64,000 nucleotides of DNA from positions 1-64,000 of the forward strand of contig DASSEV010000021.1 in assembly GCA_035695105.1 (NCBI GenBank). Reading direction: 5' to 3'. Made by a program: the position numbers and the translations under genes. Shown piece by piece: positions 9,387 through 19,904 of this stretch. The notes below the pieces were generated by a model. It did no database searches. It was not told the origin of the DNA and worked only from the letters and a program-made list of their open reading frames with translations. Positions within the stretch are counted from its first letter, which is position 1, and each line of letters begins with the position of its first letter. The stretch comes from JAICYJ01 sp035695105. Lineage in GTDB: Bacteria > Actinomycetota > Thermoleophilia > Gaiellales > JAICJC01.

Positions 9387-10873
9387 TGTCCGAGGGGCGC
9401 GTCCGCTCGCTCGCCGAGCAGTCGGTCATCTACGGGCTCGGGGGATTTCTCACCCGTGCATCCGGGCTGCTTCTGATCCCCGTCTACGTCCGCTACGCCG
9501 GCACCAGCTCCTATGGCGTGGTCGAGCTGATGCTGTCGGCGATCGTGCTCGCCTCGATCGTGCTGCGGCTCGGCATCGCCACCACGATGTCGCGGTTCAC
9601 CCTGGGCGAGGGCAAGGGCAAGGTGGACTGGGCGCCCGTGATCCACACCATCTTCACGTTCGTGATGGTGGCCGCGACTCTCGGCGTGGTCGTCGGCCTG
9701 ATCTTCCACAGCTTCCTGGCGAACGCGCTGCAGGTGTCCGACCGGATCCTGGTGGCCGGGCTGTTCGGCCTCTGGGTGACCATGAACTACGACGTGCTGG
9801 CGCGGATCTACCGGATCGAGCGGCGGGCGAAGACCTGGGTGCAGTTCAGCCTGCTGAACGTCGCGCTGACCATCGCGCTGACCCTGTTCCTGGTCGTCGT
9901 CCTGCACGAGGGCGCCATGGGCCTCCTGGTCGGGAACTTCGGCGGCACGCTGATCGTGTACCTGATCCTGGTGGCGATGCGGCACGAGACGATCGGCGTG
10001 CGCCGCTTCCACACCGGAACGCTGCGCGAGCTGCTCGTGTTCTCGCTGCCGCTGATGCCCGCCAACATCGCCATGTGGGCGCTGAACCTCGCCGACCGCA
10101 TCCAGGTGCAGCGGCTGGCCGGGCACACGGAGCTGGGCGCCTACTCCGTGGCCGCCCGGGTGGCCGTGCCGGTGCTGGTCGTCATGGGCGCGTTCCAGAA
10201 CGCCTGGGCGCCGTTCGCGCACGAGCTGCGCGGTCAGCATGGCGACGAGCGGGCGAAGCGGACGTACGCGGCGGTGCTGAGCTACTGGGCCGTGGTCATG
10301 GGCTGGGCGCTCGTCGCCATCGCGATGGTGACGCCTCCCTACATCGCCTACGCGCTGCCGGGCAGGGCGCACGACGCGGAGCCCGTGGTCGCCCTGCTCG
10401 GAGCCGGGATCGTGCTCTACGGCGGCTACCTGGTCGTCAACATCGGCGTCACGATCAGCAAGCGGACGCGGATGACGCCGCTGATCGCGACGATCGCCGC
10501 GGCGATCAACCTGGGGCTCAACTTCTGGGCGATCCCCAAGTGGGGCATCGTCGGCGCGGGCGTGACGACCGTGATCGGCTACGGGGCCCTGCTGCTGATG
10601 GGCTGGGCCAACGCACAGCGCAGCTATCCGGTGCCGTACGACTGGTGGCGCGTGGCGAAGGTGGCAGCCGTGGTCACCGCGTTCCTGGCCGTGTCGGAGT
10701 GGGCGATCCCGGCGAAGGGGGTCGGCGTGGTCGCGCTGCGGATCGTGCTGGCCGCGGTGTTTCCGCTCGCGCTGCTCGCCGTCGGGGGGCTGACACGAAG
10801 CGAGGCGCGCCGTGGGATGCGGATGGTCACGAACCGGCTGCCGCGGCGGCTGCGGGTGCGGGTGGCGCGGTGA
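9386..10873 (+). CDS. Wzx-type polysaccharide flippase
   Basis: 495-residue integral membrane protein of the MATE/MVF (Wzx) superfamily with about 12-14 hydrophobic segments. N-terminal QSVIYGLGGFLTRASGLLLIPVYVRY is the usual first-helix pattern of polysaccharide-biosynthesis flippases. It would move lipid-linked oligosaccharide across the membrane. Start ATG overlaps the sulfotransferase stop, and its stop overlaps the GTG of the glycosyltransferase. The context of sugar-modifying genes on both sides supports glycan export. Confidence 0.88.
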   Translation: MSEGRVRSLAEQSVIYGLGGFLTRASGLLLIPVYVRYAGTSSYGVVELMLSAIVLASIVLRLGIATTMSRFTLGEGKGKVDWAPVIHTIFTFVMVAATLGVVVGLIFHSFLANALQVSDRILVAGLFGLWVTMNYDVLARIYRIERRAKTWVQFSLLNVALTIALTLFLVVVLHEGAMGLLVGNFGGTLIVYLILVAMRHETIGVRRFHTGTLRELLVFSLPLMPANIAMWALNLADRIQVQRLAGHTELGAYSVAARVAVPVLVVMGAFQNAWAPFAHELRGQHGDERAKRTYAAVLSYWAVVMGWALVAIAMVTPPYIAYALPGRAHDAEPVVALLGAGIVLYGGYLVVNIGVTISKRTRMTPLIATIAAAINLGLNFWAIPKWGIVGAGVTTVIGYGALLLMGWANAQRSYPVPYDWWRVAKVAAVVTAFLAVSEWAIPAKGVGVVALRIVLAAVFPLALLAVGGLTRSEARRGMRMVTNRLPRRLRVRVAR

Positions 10874-12021
10874 GCGCACCGGAGCACAGGCCGCTGCGCA
10901 TCCTCGGCGTCGCCGACGGCCGCTCGATCCACACGCTGCGCTGGGCTCGCCGTCTGGTCGACCGCGGCCACGACGTCCACATCGTCTCCAACCGGGTCGG
11001 CGCCGACCCGCGCGAGACGGCCGGTATCGGCATCCACGACCTGCTCCGGCTGGAGCCGGCGATGCGGATCCCGCGGATCCGTCGCCGCCGGTTCGGTCCC
11101 GCCATCCGCGACCTCGCTGCGCGGCTCGAGGTGGACATCGTCCACGGGCACGGCATCACGCCCTATGCCTACTGGGGGGCGCTGGCGGGCGTGCATCCGT
11201 TCGTCGTCAGCCCGTGGGGCAGAGACGTGCTGGTCGACGCGCTGAAGGAGCCGGGGCGCAGCCGCGCCCTCCGCACGTGGCAGGAAGCGGACTACCTGAT
11301 GGTCAACTCCGGCGCCATCCTCGACGCTGCCGTCGCCGCGGGTGCCGATCCCAGCCGGGTGGCCCACATCATCTGGCACACGCAGCTGTCGGGCTTCGGG
11401 CCCGACCGCGGCGACCCGGCGGGGCTGCGCGCCGAGCTTGGCTGGCCGGAGGACGCGCTGATCGTGCTGTCGCTGCGGAACTTCCAGGCACGCACGAACA
11501 TCGACGTGCTGGTGCGGGCGTTCGCGCGCGTGGCCCCGAACCATCCGCGAGCTCGGCTGCTGCTGGCCGCGCGCGGCGGCGAGGCGCGGCCGCAGGTCGA
11601 GGCGGCGGTGGCGGCCTCGGGCGTCGCCGACCGGATCCGGATCCACCGGGTCGACCCCGATGGCTTGCCGCGGCTGGCGGCGTCCGGCGACATCGTCGTC
11701 TCCATCGCGGACACCGACTCGTCGCCCTCGTCGCTGCTCGAGGCGATGGCCAGCGGCAACCCGATGATCGGCGGATGGTGCGCGTCGATCGACGAGTGGA
11801 TCGGGCCGGGGGAAGGTGCGGAGATGGTGCAGCCGCGCGACGAGGACGCGCTGGCCGCTGCGCTCGACCGCCTGCTGTCCGATCCTGAGCTGCGCGCGCG
11901 CTACGCCCAGCGGAACGTGGAGACGGTGCGCGCCCGCGTCTCGGAGTCGGCGCCGGCGATGGAGGAGCTCTACCGCAGCTTGATCGCCGCGTATGCGGGG
12001 TCGCCGGGCGGGGCATCGTAG
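10870..12021 (+). CDS. Glycosyltransferase, GT4-like (GT-B fold)
   Basis: 383 residues. It begins LRILGVADGRSIHTLRWARRL, typical of GT-B N-domains that bind the acceptor. The C-domain has VLSLRNFQARTNIDVLVRAF and DTDSSPSSLLEAMASGNPMIGG, equivalent to the nucleotide-sugar-binding E-X7-E region of GT4 enzymes. It would transfer a sugar from a nucleotide donor during assembly of the glycan exported by the adjacent flippase. GTG 10870 is chosen for the 4-nt overlap with the flippase stop; the open frame extends far upstream only as a shadow. Confidence 0.88.
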   Translation: MSAPEHRPLRILGVADGRSIHTLRWARRLVDRGHDVHIVSNRVGADPRETAGIGIHDLLRLEPAMRIPRIRRRRFGPAIRDLAARLEVDIVHGHGITPYAYWGALAGVHPFVVSPWGRDVLVDALKEPGRSRALRTWQEADYLMVNSGAILDAAVAAGADPSRVAHIIWHTQLSGFGPDRGDPAGLRAELGWPEDALIVLSLRNFQARTNIDVLVRAFARVAPNHPRARLLLAARGGEARPQVEAAVAASGVADRIRIHRVDPDGLPRLAASGDIVVSIADTDSSPSSLLEAMASGNPMIGGWCASIDEWIGPGEGAEMVQPRDEDALAAALDRLLSDPELRARYAQRNVETVRARVSESAPAMEELYRSLIAAYAGSPGGAS

Positions 12022-12024
12022 ACT
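12019..12024 (+). promoter_or_regulatory. -10 hexamer of a leaderless transcript
   Basis: TAGACT lies 7 nt before ATG 12032. Its first three bases are the stop codon of the glycosyltransferase. Confidence 0.5.
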
Positions 12025-12031
12025 GCAGGTC

Positions 12032-13414
12032 ATGACGACGACTCCCAAGCGGCTGATGATCATCGGCCTGGACTGCGCTGCCCCCGAGATCCTCTTCGAC
12101 GACATGAAGGGCGAGCTGCCCGTGCTCAACGGGCTGATGGAGCGGGGGGTGTACGGCCCGCTCGAGTCCTGCGACCCGCCCATCACCGTCCCCGCGTGGA
12201 CGTGCATGATGAGCTCGAAGGATCCGGGCACGCTCGGGTTCTACGGCTTCCGCAACCGCAAGGACTACTCCTACGACGGCCTCACGTTCGCGACGGCCGA
12301 GAAGGTGAAGGAGGACCGGGTCTGGGACATCCTCTCGCGCGCCGGCAAGCACGTGGTGATGCTGGGCGTGCCGCAGACCTTTCCGCCCAGCCGCGTCAAC
12401 GGCGAGATGATCGGCTGCTTCCTGTCCCCGTCCATCGAGTCGCGCTACACGTTCCCCGAGGAGCTGCGCGACGAGATCAAGCAGGTGGTCGGCGAGTACA
12501 TGGTCGACGTGCCGAACTTCCGCACCGATCAGAAGGACCGGATCCTGCGCGACATCAACGAGATGACGCGACGGCGGTTCCAGCTGGCGCGCCACCTGCG
12601 CGACACGCGGCCCTGGGACTTCTTCATGATGGTCGAGATGGGAACCGACCGGCTGCACCACGGCTTCTGGCGGTACTACGACCCGAAGCATCCGGACTAC
12701 GTCCCGGGCACGGACTACGAGCGGGCGTTCCGCGACTACTACCGCTACCTCGACTCGGAGATCGGGTCGCTGATCGAGACGCTGGATGACGACACGGCGC
12801 TGATGGTCGTCTCTGATCACGGCGCGCAGTCGATGGTCGGCGGCATCCAGGTGAACGAGTGGCTGATACGGGAGGGCTACCTGGCGCTGAAGGATCCTGC
12901 GGCAACGGGCCCGGTGAAGCCGGAGATGATCGACTGGCCGCGGACGCGGGTGTGGGGCGACGGCGGGTACTACTCGCGCATCTTCCTGAACGTGCGCGGC
13001 CGCGAGCCGGAGGGCATCATCGATCCCTCGGAGGTGGAGCAGCTGCGCGACGAGCTGATCGCGAAGCTGGAGGCGCTCGGGGACGAGAGCGGCAATCCGA
13101 TCGGCACGCGCGTGTTCCGGCCCGAGCAGCTCTACCACGCCGTCAACGGCGTGCCGCCGGATCTGATCTGCTACTTCGGCAACCTGACCTGGCGCAGCAT
13201 CGGGTCAGTCGGCGACGGGCGCATCCACGTGCGGGAGAACGACACCGGCCCGGACGACGCCAACCACGCCAAGTTCGGCATCTACATCTTCGATGGTCCC
13301 GGCATGCCGCAGTCGCCGCCAGAGGGGGCGCGGCTGTTCGACATCGCCCCCACCGTGCTCGCCGCCCTCGGATTGCCGGTGCCTGCCGACATGCAGGGCC
13401 GCAGCCTGGTGTGA
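12032..13414 (+). CDS. Type I phosphodiesterase / nucleotide pyrophosphatase superfamily protein
   Basis: 460 residues of the alkaline-phosphatase superfamily. Seen: LMIIGLDCAAPEILFDD (first metal Asp region), PITVPAWTCMMSS (nucleophile Thr/Ser region), FFMMVEMGTDRLHHGFW and MVVSDHGAQSM (metal-binding DH). Hydrolyses phosphodiester, phosphate or sulfate esters. Homologues occur near surface-polysaccharide genes, so a role in trimming or transferring groups on lipid-linked glycans is possible, but the substrate is not known. No signal peptide is apparent. ATG 12032 rather than the upstream in-frame start because of the -10 at 12019. Confidence 0.82.
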   Translation: MTTTPKRLMIIGLDCAAPEILFDDMKGELPVLNGLMERGVYGPLESCDPPITVPAWTCMMSSKDPGTLGFYGFRNRKDYSYDGLTFATAEKVKEDRVWDILSRAGKHVVMLGVPQTFPPSRVNGEMIGCFLSPSIESRYTFPEELRDEIKQVVGEYMVDVPNFRTDQKDRILRDINEMTRRRFQLARHLRDTRPWDFFMMVEMGTDRLHHGFWRYYDPKHPDYVPGTDYERAFRDYYRYLDSEIGSLIETLDDDTALMVVSDHGAQSMVGGIQVNEWLIREGYLALKDPAATGPVKPEMIDWPRTRVWGDGGYYSRIFLNVRGREPEGIIDPSEVEQLRDELIAKLEALGDESGNPIGTRVFRPEQLYHAVNGVPPDLICYFGNLTWRSIGSVGDGRIHVRENDTGPDDANHAKFGIYIFDGPGMPQSPPEGARLFDIAPTVLAALGLPVPADMQGRSLV

Positions 13415-13917
13415 TGGATCTGCGATCCCTCCAGGAGCCGCTGAAGCAGGGCTACCGGGATGATCCGGGCAGCGGGCTGATCACGCTGCGGGCGACCGGG
13501 GCCACGGGCGACACGCCGGTGTCGTGCTCGGTCGATCTGGGGCGGGCGATCCAGGAGGCGCAGGCCCATGCGGGCGTCGGCGGCCAGGGTACGGGCGCCT
13601 GCTCCGGCGACCTGCTGCTGGGCGCGCTGGTCGCGTGCGCGCAGATCACCTGCCAGATGGTGGCGGCCGCGATGGGGCTCGAGGTGCGGAGCATTGGCGT
13701 GGCGGCGGAGGGCGACCTGGATCTGCGGGGGACGCTCGGCATCGACCGTGATGCGCCGGTCGGGTTCACGGCGATCCGGCTCGTGTTCGACATCGATGCT
13801 CCCGGCGCGACGGAGGACGAGCTGGCATCGCTGCGGCGCAAGACCGAGCGGTACTGTGTCGTGATGCAGACGCTGACGTCGCCGCCGCAGGTGATGACCT
13901 CGTGGAGCGGCGAGTGA
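13414..13917 (+). CDS. OsmC/Ohr family protein
   Basis: 167 residues. Both family cysteines are visible: one in the central helix (LVACAQITC, about residue 73) and one in TERYCVVMQTL (about 148). OsmC proteins reduce organic hydroperoxides with a dithiol partner. ATG overlaps the stop of the phosphodiesterase gene (TGATG), and the 3' end overlaps the next gene, also a thiol protein. The pair probably acts in peroxide defence. Usual OsmC length is 140-180 residues. Confidence 0.85.
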   Translation: MDLRSLQEPLKQGYRDDPGSGLITLRATGATGDTPVSCSVDLGRAIQEAQAHAGVGGQGTGACSGDLLLGALVACAQITCQMVAAAMGLEVRSIGVAAEGDLDLRGTLGIDRDAPVGFTAIRLVFDIDAPGATEDELASLRRKTERYCVVMQTLTSPPQVMTSWSGE

Positions 13918-14420
13918 TCGCGAACTTCGAGCGGGCGTTCGACGAAGCCGACCGCATGGACGTCTACCAGGCGTGGGTGCAGCTGAACACGGCGATCAAG
14001 GGCCACATGGATCTGCGCCGGTACGAGCTGGCGACGATCGCCGCGGCCCAGCGGCTGCGTTCGACCTACTGCTCCTGCGCACACGGGAAGGTGCTGCGCG
14101 AGACGTTCGGCGCGCCGGTTCGGGAGATCGTGCTCGACCGCCGGTCGGCGGGGCTGGACGAGGTCGACCTGGCGGTGATGGACCTTGCGGAGCGGGTGGT
14201 CGACGATGCGGCGTCGATCGGCGACGAGGATACTGAGCCGCTGCGCCGGCTGGGCCTGAGCGAGGCGGAGATCATGGACGTGGTGCTGGCCGCCTCGGCG
14301 CGGTGCTTCTTCTCGAAGGCGCTGGACGGCGCCGGCGTGCTCGCAGACGAGCACTACCGGGATCTGCCGGAGGAGCTCCTCGAGGTGCTTGTGGTCGGAA
14401 AGCCGATCGCCGGGGCCTGA
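13914..14420 (+). CDS. Carboxymuconolactone decarboxylase / AhpD-like protein
   Basis: 168 residues from GTG 13914 (GTGA overlap with the OsmC gene; an in-frame GTG at 13902 would add four residues). The motif STYCSCAHGKVL matches the CMD/AhpD redox site with a catalytic Cys pair spaced C-x-C and a conserved His, rather than the classic C-x-x-C. AhpD-like proteins pass electrons to peroxidases or peroxide-reducing enzymes, so coupling with the overlapping OsmC gene makes functional sense. Activity is inferred. Confidence 0.8.
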   Translation: MIANFERAFDEADRMDVYQAWVQLNTAIKGHMDLRRYELATIAAAQRLRSTYCSCAHGKVLRETFGAPVREIVLDRRSAGLDEVDLAVMDLAERVVDDAASIGDEDTEPLRRLGLSEAEIMDVVLAASARCFFSKALDGAGVLADEHYRDLPEELLEVLVVGKPIAGA

Positions 14421-14487
14421 ATCGGGCGCGCCGGCTGCCGGATTGACCCGCGATTGACGCCGCCCGAAGGGCCCGCCCGGCCACTGC

Positions 14488-14493
14488 TAGGGT
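14488..14493 (+). promoter_or_regulatory. -10 hexamer for the riboswitch transcript
   Basis: TAGGGT about 8 nt upstream of the conserved riboswitch core. No good -35 was found at 17 bp. Confidence 0.35.
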
Positions 14494-14593
14494 GGCGGTT
14501 GAAGGGGAGTACTCCCACGCAGCATCGTCGTCAAGACGGCCCGTCCGGGCCCGGCGGTGCGGGTCCGGCCCCGGACGGAGGAGACCTTCCGCC
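14494..14593 (+). promoter_or_regulatory. yybP-ykoY (manganese) riboswitch
   Basis: The conserved 5' core GGGGAGTA is at 14504-14511. The 3' signature GAGACCTTCCGCC is at 14581-14593, and the internal element CATCGTCGTCA lies at about 14523-14533. The closing P1 helix is visible: GAAGG (14501-14505) pairs CCTTC (14585-14589), continued by GGCG (14494-14497) with CGCC (14590-14593). A long GC stem (14540-14577) fits the variable P3 arm. These match the Mn2+-sensing yybP-ykoY class as I know it from terC and mntP leaders. Here it lies 17 nt before the start of a baeRF-like gene. GGGAGTACTCCC is also a perfect 12-bp palindrome at 14505. Confidence 0.8.
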
Positions 14594-14610
14594 TACCGAA
14601 AGGATCCCCC

Positions 14611-15624
14611 GTGCTCCTGACCCACGACGCCGTGCGCCACATCGACGCGCTGGCCGATGCGCTCGGCGTGCTCTCGATCTTCGTGGGGAGCCGCCGGTCG
14701 TGTGATGCCACCCTGCTCGGGCAGGCCGTCTCGCTGGGACGGCGGCTCGACGACCTCACCGATCTTCACGACGATCCGTCGCCGCGGGAGCGCCGCGCGG
14801 CTGTGCGCAGCTGCCTGCGCCGGTTGCTGCCGCGGATGACCGATCTCGTCACCCGCTCGGGTGGCCGCGGCGGCGCGCTGTTCGCCGGGCTGTCGAGCGG
14901 CGACGTGCTCGAGGTGGAGACGGGCATGCCGCTGCCAACCGGGGCACGGCTCGAGCCCACCGGGTACGTCCGTCCGCTCGTGGCGGCACTCGACGAGGGT
15001 GAGCCGGCCGGCGTCGTCCTCGCCCACCGCCATCGCATCCGCCTGCTCGACTGGAGGATGGGCGCCCTCGCGCCTGTGTCGGACGGTGGGTTCGCGGCGC
15101 GGGCCATCGCGGGAGCTCACATCGCCGAGGCGGCGCACGAGCATGGATGGCGGAGGCTCGTGGTCGACGGCGATCCCCTGCTCGCGGGTCGTCTGCTCGC
15201 CGATGACGCGGAGCTGAGAGGGTGCGCCGTCGCGGTCGCGACCCGATCGCTCGGCCGGCTGTCGGCGCCGGCTCTGACGGGGGCGGTCGGAGCGGAGCTG
15301 GAGTCCGTGCAGCGGCGAAGGGAGGTGGCGCTCGTGCGCGAGGCGGTCGACGCGTCCCGTCGCGGGCACGACGCCGTGCTGGGCATCGACCTGGCCGCTC
15401 GCGCGCTCACCGCCGGCCGGCTGTCGCATCTGCTCTTCGACAACGACCGGGAGCATCTGACCTGGCCGGGTGAGCGCCTGGTCGAGGCGGGCCTCTCGAT
15501 CGACCCCGCGGAGCGGCTGATCGAGCTGGCGCTGGACTCCGCCGCCTCGATCACGCCCGTGGAGGGCCGCGCCGCACGGGCACTCGACTCCGGCGATGGG
15601 GTCGCCGGGCTGTTGCGCTGGTGA
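14611..15624 (+). CDS. baeRF / Vms1-type (eRF1-like) protein
   Basis: 337 residues from GTG 14611, which has a clear Shine-Dalgarno (AAAGGA, 14599-14604, 6-nt spacing). Not an enzyme with sharp motifs, but the layout fits the bacterial archaeo-eukaryotic release-factor family: SIFVGSRRSC at the N-terminus, AGVVLAHRHRIRLLDWRMG mid-protein, a charged helix region (RRREVALVREAVDASRRG), then VLGIDLAARALTAGRLSHLLF and a C-terminal VAGLLRW. Homologues of the Vms1/ANKZF1 type release peptidyl-tRNA from stalled ribosomes; whether this one does is inferred. A manganese riboswitch precedes it, which is unexpected for the family. Confidence 0.7.
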   Translation: MLLTHDAVRHIDALADALGVLSIFVGSRRSCDATLLGQAVSLGRRLDDLTDLHDDPSPRERRAAVRSCLRRLLPRMTDLVTRSGGRGGALFAGLSSGDVLEVETGMPLPTGARLEPTGYVRPLVAALDEGEPAGVVLAHRHRIRLLDWRMGALAPVSDGGFAARAIAGAHIAEAAHEHGWRRLVVDGDPLLAGRLLADDAELRGCAVAVATRSLGRLSAPALTGAVGAELESVQRRREVALVREAVDASRRGHDAVLGIDLAARALTAGRLSHLLFDNDREHLTWPGERLVEAGLSIDPAERLIELALDSAASITPVEGRAARALDSGDGVAGLLRW

Positions 15625-15664
15625 CCGGCCGCGACCGGCCCGCGTGAGTTCCCATCCAGCGGGA

Positions 15665-15670
15665 TACGAT
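15665..15670 (+). promoter_or_regulatory. -10 hexamer of leaderless ubiB-like transcript
   Basis: TACGAT lies 6 nt before ATG 15677; no Shine-Dalgarno. Confidence 0.5.
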
Positions 15671-15676
15671 TTCAGC

Positions 15677-17322
15677 ATGGCAACCCGCATGAGCAGGCGC
15701 ACCCAGGCCGCTCGCCTGCGCGAGATCGCGCACGTTGCCGCCCGTCACGGGTTCGGCTACGCCTTCGAGCGCCGCCCGCACAGCGAGGACGAGTCGATCG
15801 ACATGTCGATGGCGGCTCGCGGGCGGCACATGCGCGAGATGTTCGACGAGCTCGGTCCGACGTTCGTGAAGTTCGGCCAGCTGCTCTCCATCCGCCCGGA
15901 TGTGATCCCGCCCGAGGTGATCGCCGAGCTCCGCCTGCTCCAGGACTCCGTCTCACCGTTCCCGTACGAGGAGGTCGAGCAGGTCATCCGCGCCGAGCTG
16001 AAGGGCTCCGTCGACCAGCTCTTCGCTCGCTTCGACCCCGTGCCGGTCGCCGCCGCCTCGATCGGCCAGGTGCACTTCGCCGAGCTGCACACAGGCCGCA
16101 GGGTCGCCGTCAAGGTGCAGCGGCCCAATGCGCGCCGGCAGATCGAGGCCGACATCGAGCTGCTGCGCCGTGTGGCCGGCATCGTCAAGAGCCGCGTCCG
16201 CCAGCTCGAGTTCGTCGACACCGTCGAGCTGGTCGACGAGTTCGCGCGCTCGATCACTCGCGAGCTCGACTACCGCATCGAGGCGCGGAACGCCGACGTG
16301 TTCCGCCGCATCTTCGAGGGCTCGCCGAGCGTCACGATCCCGAAGGTCTACTGGACGTACTCGAGCGAGCGGGTGCTCACCCTCGAGCGGATCGAGGGCA
16401 CCAAGCTCGGCGACCTCGACCTCGCCGCGCTGGATCAGGCCGAGCGGCGGCGCATCGCCCACCTGATGGCCGAGATATGGCTCGAGATGGTGTTCCGGCA
16501 CGGCACGTTCCACGCCGACCCGCACCCCGCCAACATCTTCCTGCTGCCCGACGGCCGCATGGGCCTCGTCGACTTCGGCATCACCGGCGCCCTGTCGCCG
16601 GTCGACATGCGGCGCCTCACGCGCCTGTTCTTCGACGCGGTGAACGAGAACATCGATGCGCTCCCGCGCCGGCTGCGCGACCTCGGCGTCCGGTTCAACA
16701 GCCAGCAGGAGGAGGAGTTCCGGCTCGAGCTGCGCGAGGTGTACTACCGCTACCACGGCGCCGCGCTCGGCGAGATCGATCCGGTGGAGATGATCCGCGA
16801 GGCCTTCGAGCTGATCGCCCGCATGCACCTGCGGCTGCCGACGCGCTTCGCCCTGCTCGACAAGACGCTGGCCACGCTGGGCTCGGTCGGCGCCGAGATC
16901 TACCCGCAGTTCAACGTGTTCGACGTGGCTGAGCCGTACGCGCAGGAGCTGATGACCGAGCAGCTGTCACCTTCGGCGCTGCTCGAGCGGGGGCGAGAGC
17001 AGCTCGTCAGCTACAGCGGCCTGCTGCTGGAGCTGCCGTACCAGGTGCACGACACGCTCGAGCAGGTGCGGGACGGGGAGATCGAGGTGCAGTTCCGTCA
17101 CAGGGGGCTGGACGAGCTGACCGCGAAGGCCGACGTCGTCTTCAACCGCCTGGTGATCGCAATCGTCATGGCCGGCACCATCATCGGCTCCGCGCTGATC
17201 GGGGCGTACGCCACCGGCGGGCCGCACGTGCTCGGCGTGCACGTGCTGACCTGGATCGGGTTCCTCATGGCCACGGTGCTCGGCCTCGTCCTGGTCTGGT
17301 CGATCATCCGCAGCGGCCGCAT

Positions 17323-17326
<4 letters not shown>
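15677..17326 (+). CDS. ABC1/UbiB atypical kinase family protein
   Basis: 549 residues. KxGQ-type motif LGPTFVKFGQLLSIRPD (about residues 60-76), the A-rich nucleotide loop VAAASIGQVHFA, RVAVKVQRP with the lysine, HGTFHADPHPANIFLL (catalytic loop) and LVDFGITG (DFG). Two C-terminal membrane helices (about 490-545). UbiB/ADCK proteins are membrane-associated ATPases that support isoprenoid-quinone metabolism, here presumably menaquinone. The stop overlaps the stop of the opposing ABC-F gene by four bases (CTAG). ATG 15677 chosen from the -10 spacing. Confidence 0.9.
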
Positions 17327-18942
<1,616 letters not shown>

Positions 18943-19010
18943 GGACCGTCATCCCTCTTCTGCGGACAGCATAGCGGGAGGCGGGGTCGGGCTGAAGGCT
19001 GCCCGTGAGG

Positions 19011-19904
19011 TCAGTCCGCAACCGCGCTCGAGATCCACCGTCGCGACTCCCGCACCAGCACCGGATGCGTCTCATCCGTGTAGTACGCGAGCGCCATCAC
19101 CGCCTGAGACACGACCCAGCCGCGGCTGCGCTGCCACGTCGCCTCGTCCACGTCGAGCGTTGCCCGGAATCCCGCCCGCGCGTCAGCGTCGAACAGCTTC
19201 CACGCCGCCATGACGTCGCACGCGGGATCACCGGCGCCGAGCCCGCCGAAGTCGATCACGCCCGACAGCCGGCCATCCCGGACGAGCAGGTTCTGCCGGT
19301 CGAGGTCGCCGTGGATCCACACCGGCGGTCCCGACCACGCCGGCGCGGCCAGCGCCTGCTCCCAGACATCGGTGACCGCGGCGGTGTCGAGGCGTCCGCC
19401 GAGCGCGGCGATGGACGAGCGGGTCTCGTCGTCACGATCCGCGAGCGGCACCCCGCGGTGGAAGTTATGGTCACCCGGCGCGGGTGCCCCTGCCGAGTCG
19501 AGCCCCCACAGCGCCGAGACGAACTCCGCCAGGTCGCGCACCAGCCGCATCTGGTCGTGCACACGGCTCTCCGTCGCCCGCTCGCCGTGCAGCCACTCGT
19601 AGACGGCCCAGGCATGCGGGTAGCGCGCATCGGGGCGTCCCACTGCGAGCACCTGCGGGATCGCGACCGGCAGGTGGGGCCGCAGCCGCGGGAGCCACTC
19701 GCACTCCTTCAACAGGCTCGCGACCGATCGGCCGCCGCGCGGCAGCCGCACCACCAGCGAATCGCCCAGCCGGTAGAGCACGTTGTCGGTGCCGACCTCC
19801 TCGACGCGTCGCAGCGGGAGGTGCGCCCACTGCGGCGTCTGCTGGCGCAGCAGGTTGCGGACGACGTCCTCGCTCGCCGGCACCTCGCCGTCGGGCATCG
19901 TCAC
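19011..19904 (-). CDS. Aminoglycoside-phosphotransferase-fold kinase
   Basis: 297 residues. Nucleotide region VLYRLGDSLVVRLPRG, catalytic loop VWIHGDLDRQNLLV and metal loop GVIDFGGLGAGDPACD define the APH/choline-kinase fold. Members phosphorylate aminoglycosides, macrolides or small metabolites such as choline and homoserine; substrate and resistance cannot be inferred. GTG 19904 overlaps the stop of the decayed acetyltransferase gene upstream (GTGA), so both were once co-translated. Confidence 0.82.
   Translation of the reverse strand: MTMPDGEVPASEDVVRNLLRQQTPQWAHLPLRRVEEVGTDNVLYRLGDSLVVRLPRGGRSVASLLKECEWLPRLRPHLPVAIPQVLAVGRPDARYPHAWAVYEWLHGERATESRVHDQMRLVRDLAEFVSALWGLDSAGAPAPGDHNFHRGVPLADRDDETRSSIAALGGRLDTAAVTDVWEQALAAPAWSGPPVWIHGDLDRQNLLVRDGRLSGVIDFGGLGAGDPACDVMAAWKLFDADARAGFRATLDVDEATWQRSRGWVVSQAVMALAYYTDETHPVLVRESRRWISSAVAD

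Noticed and set aside
9328..10869. Upstream extension of the glycosyltransferase frame
   Set aside because: It runs out of frame through the flippase gene; GTG 10870 with a GTGA overlap is the clear start.
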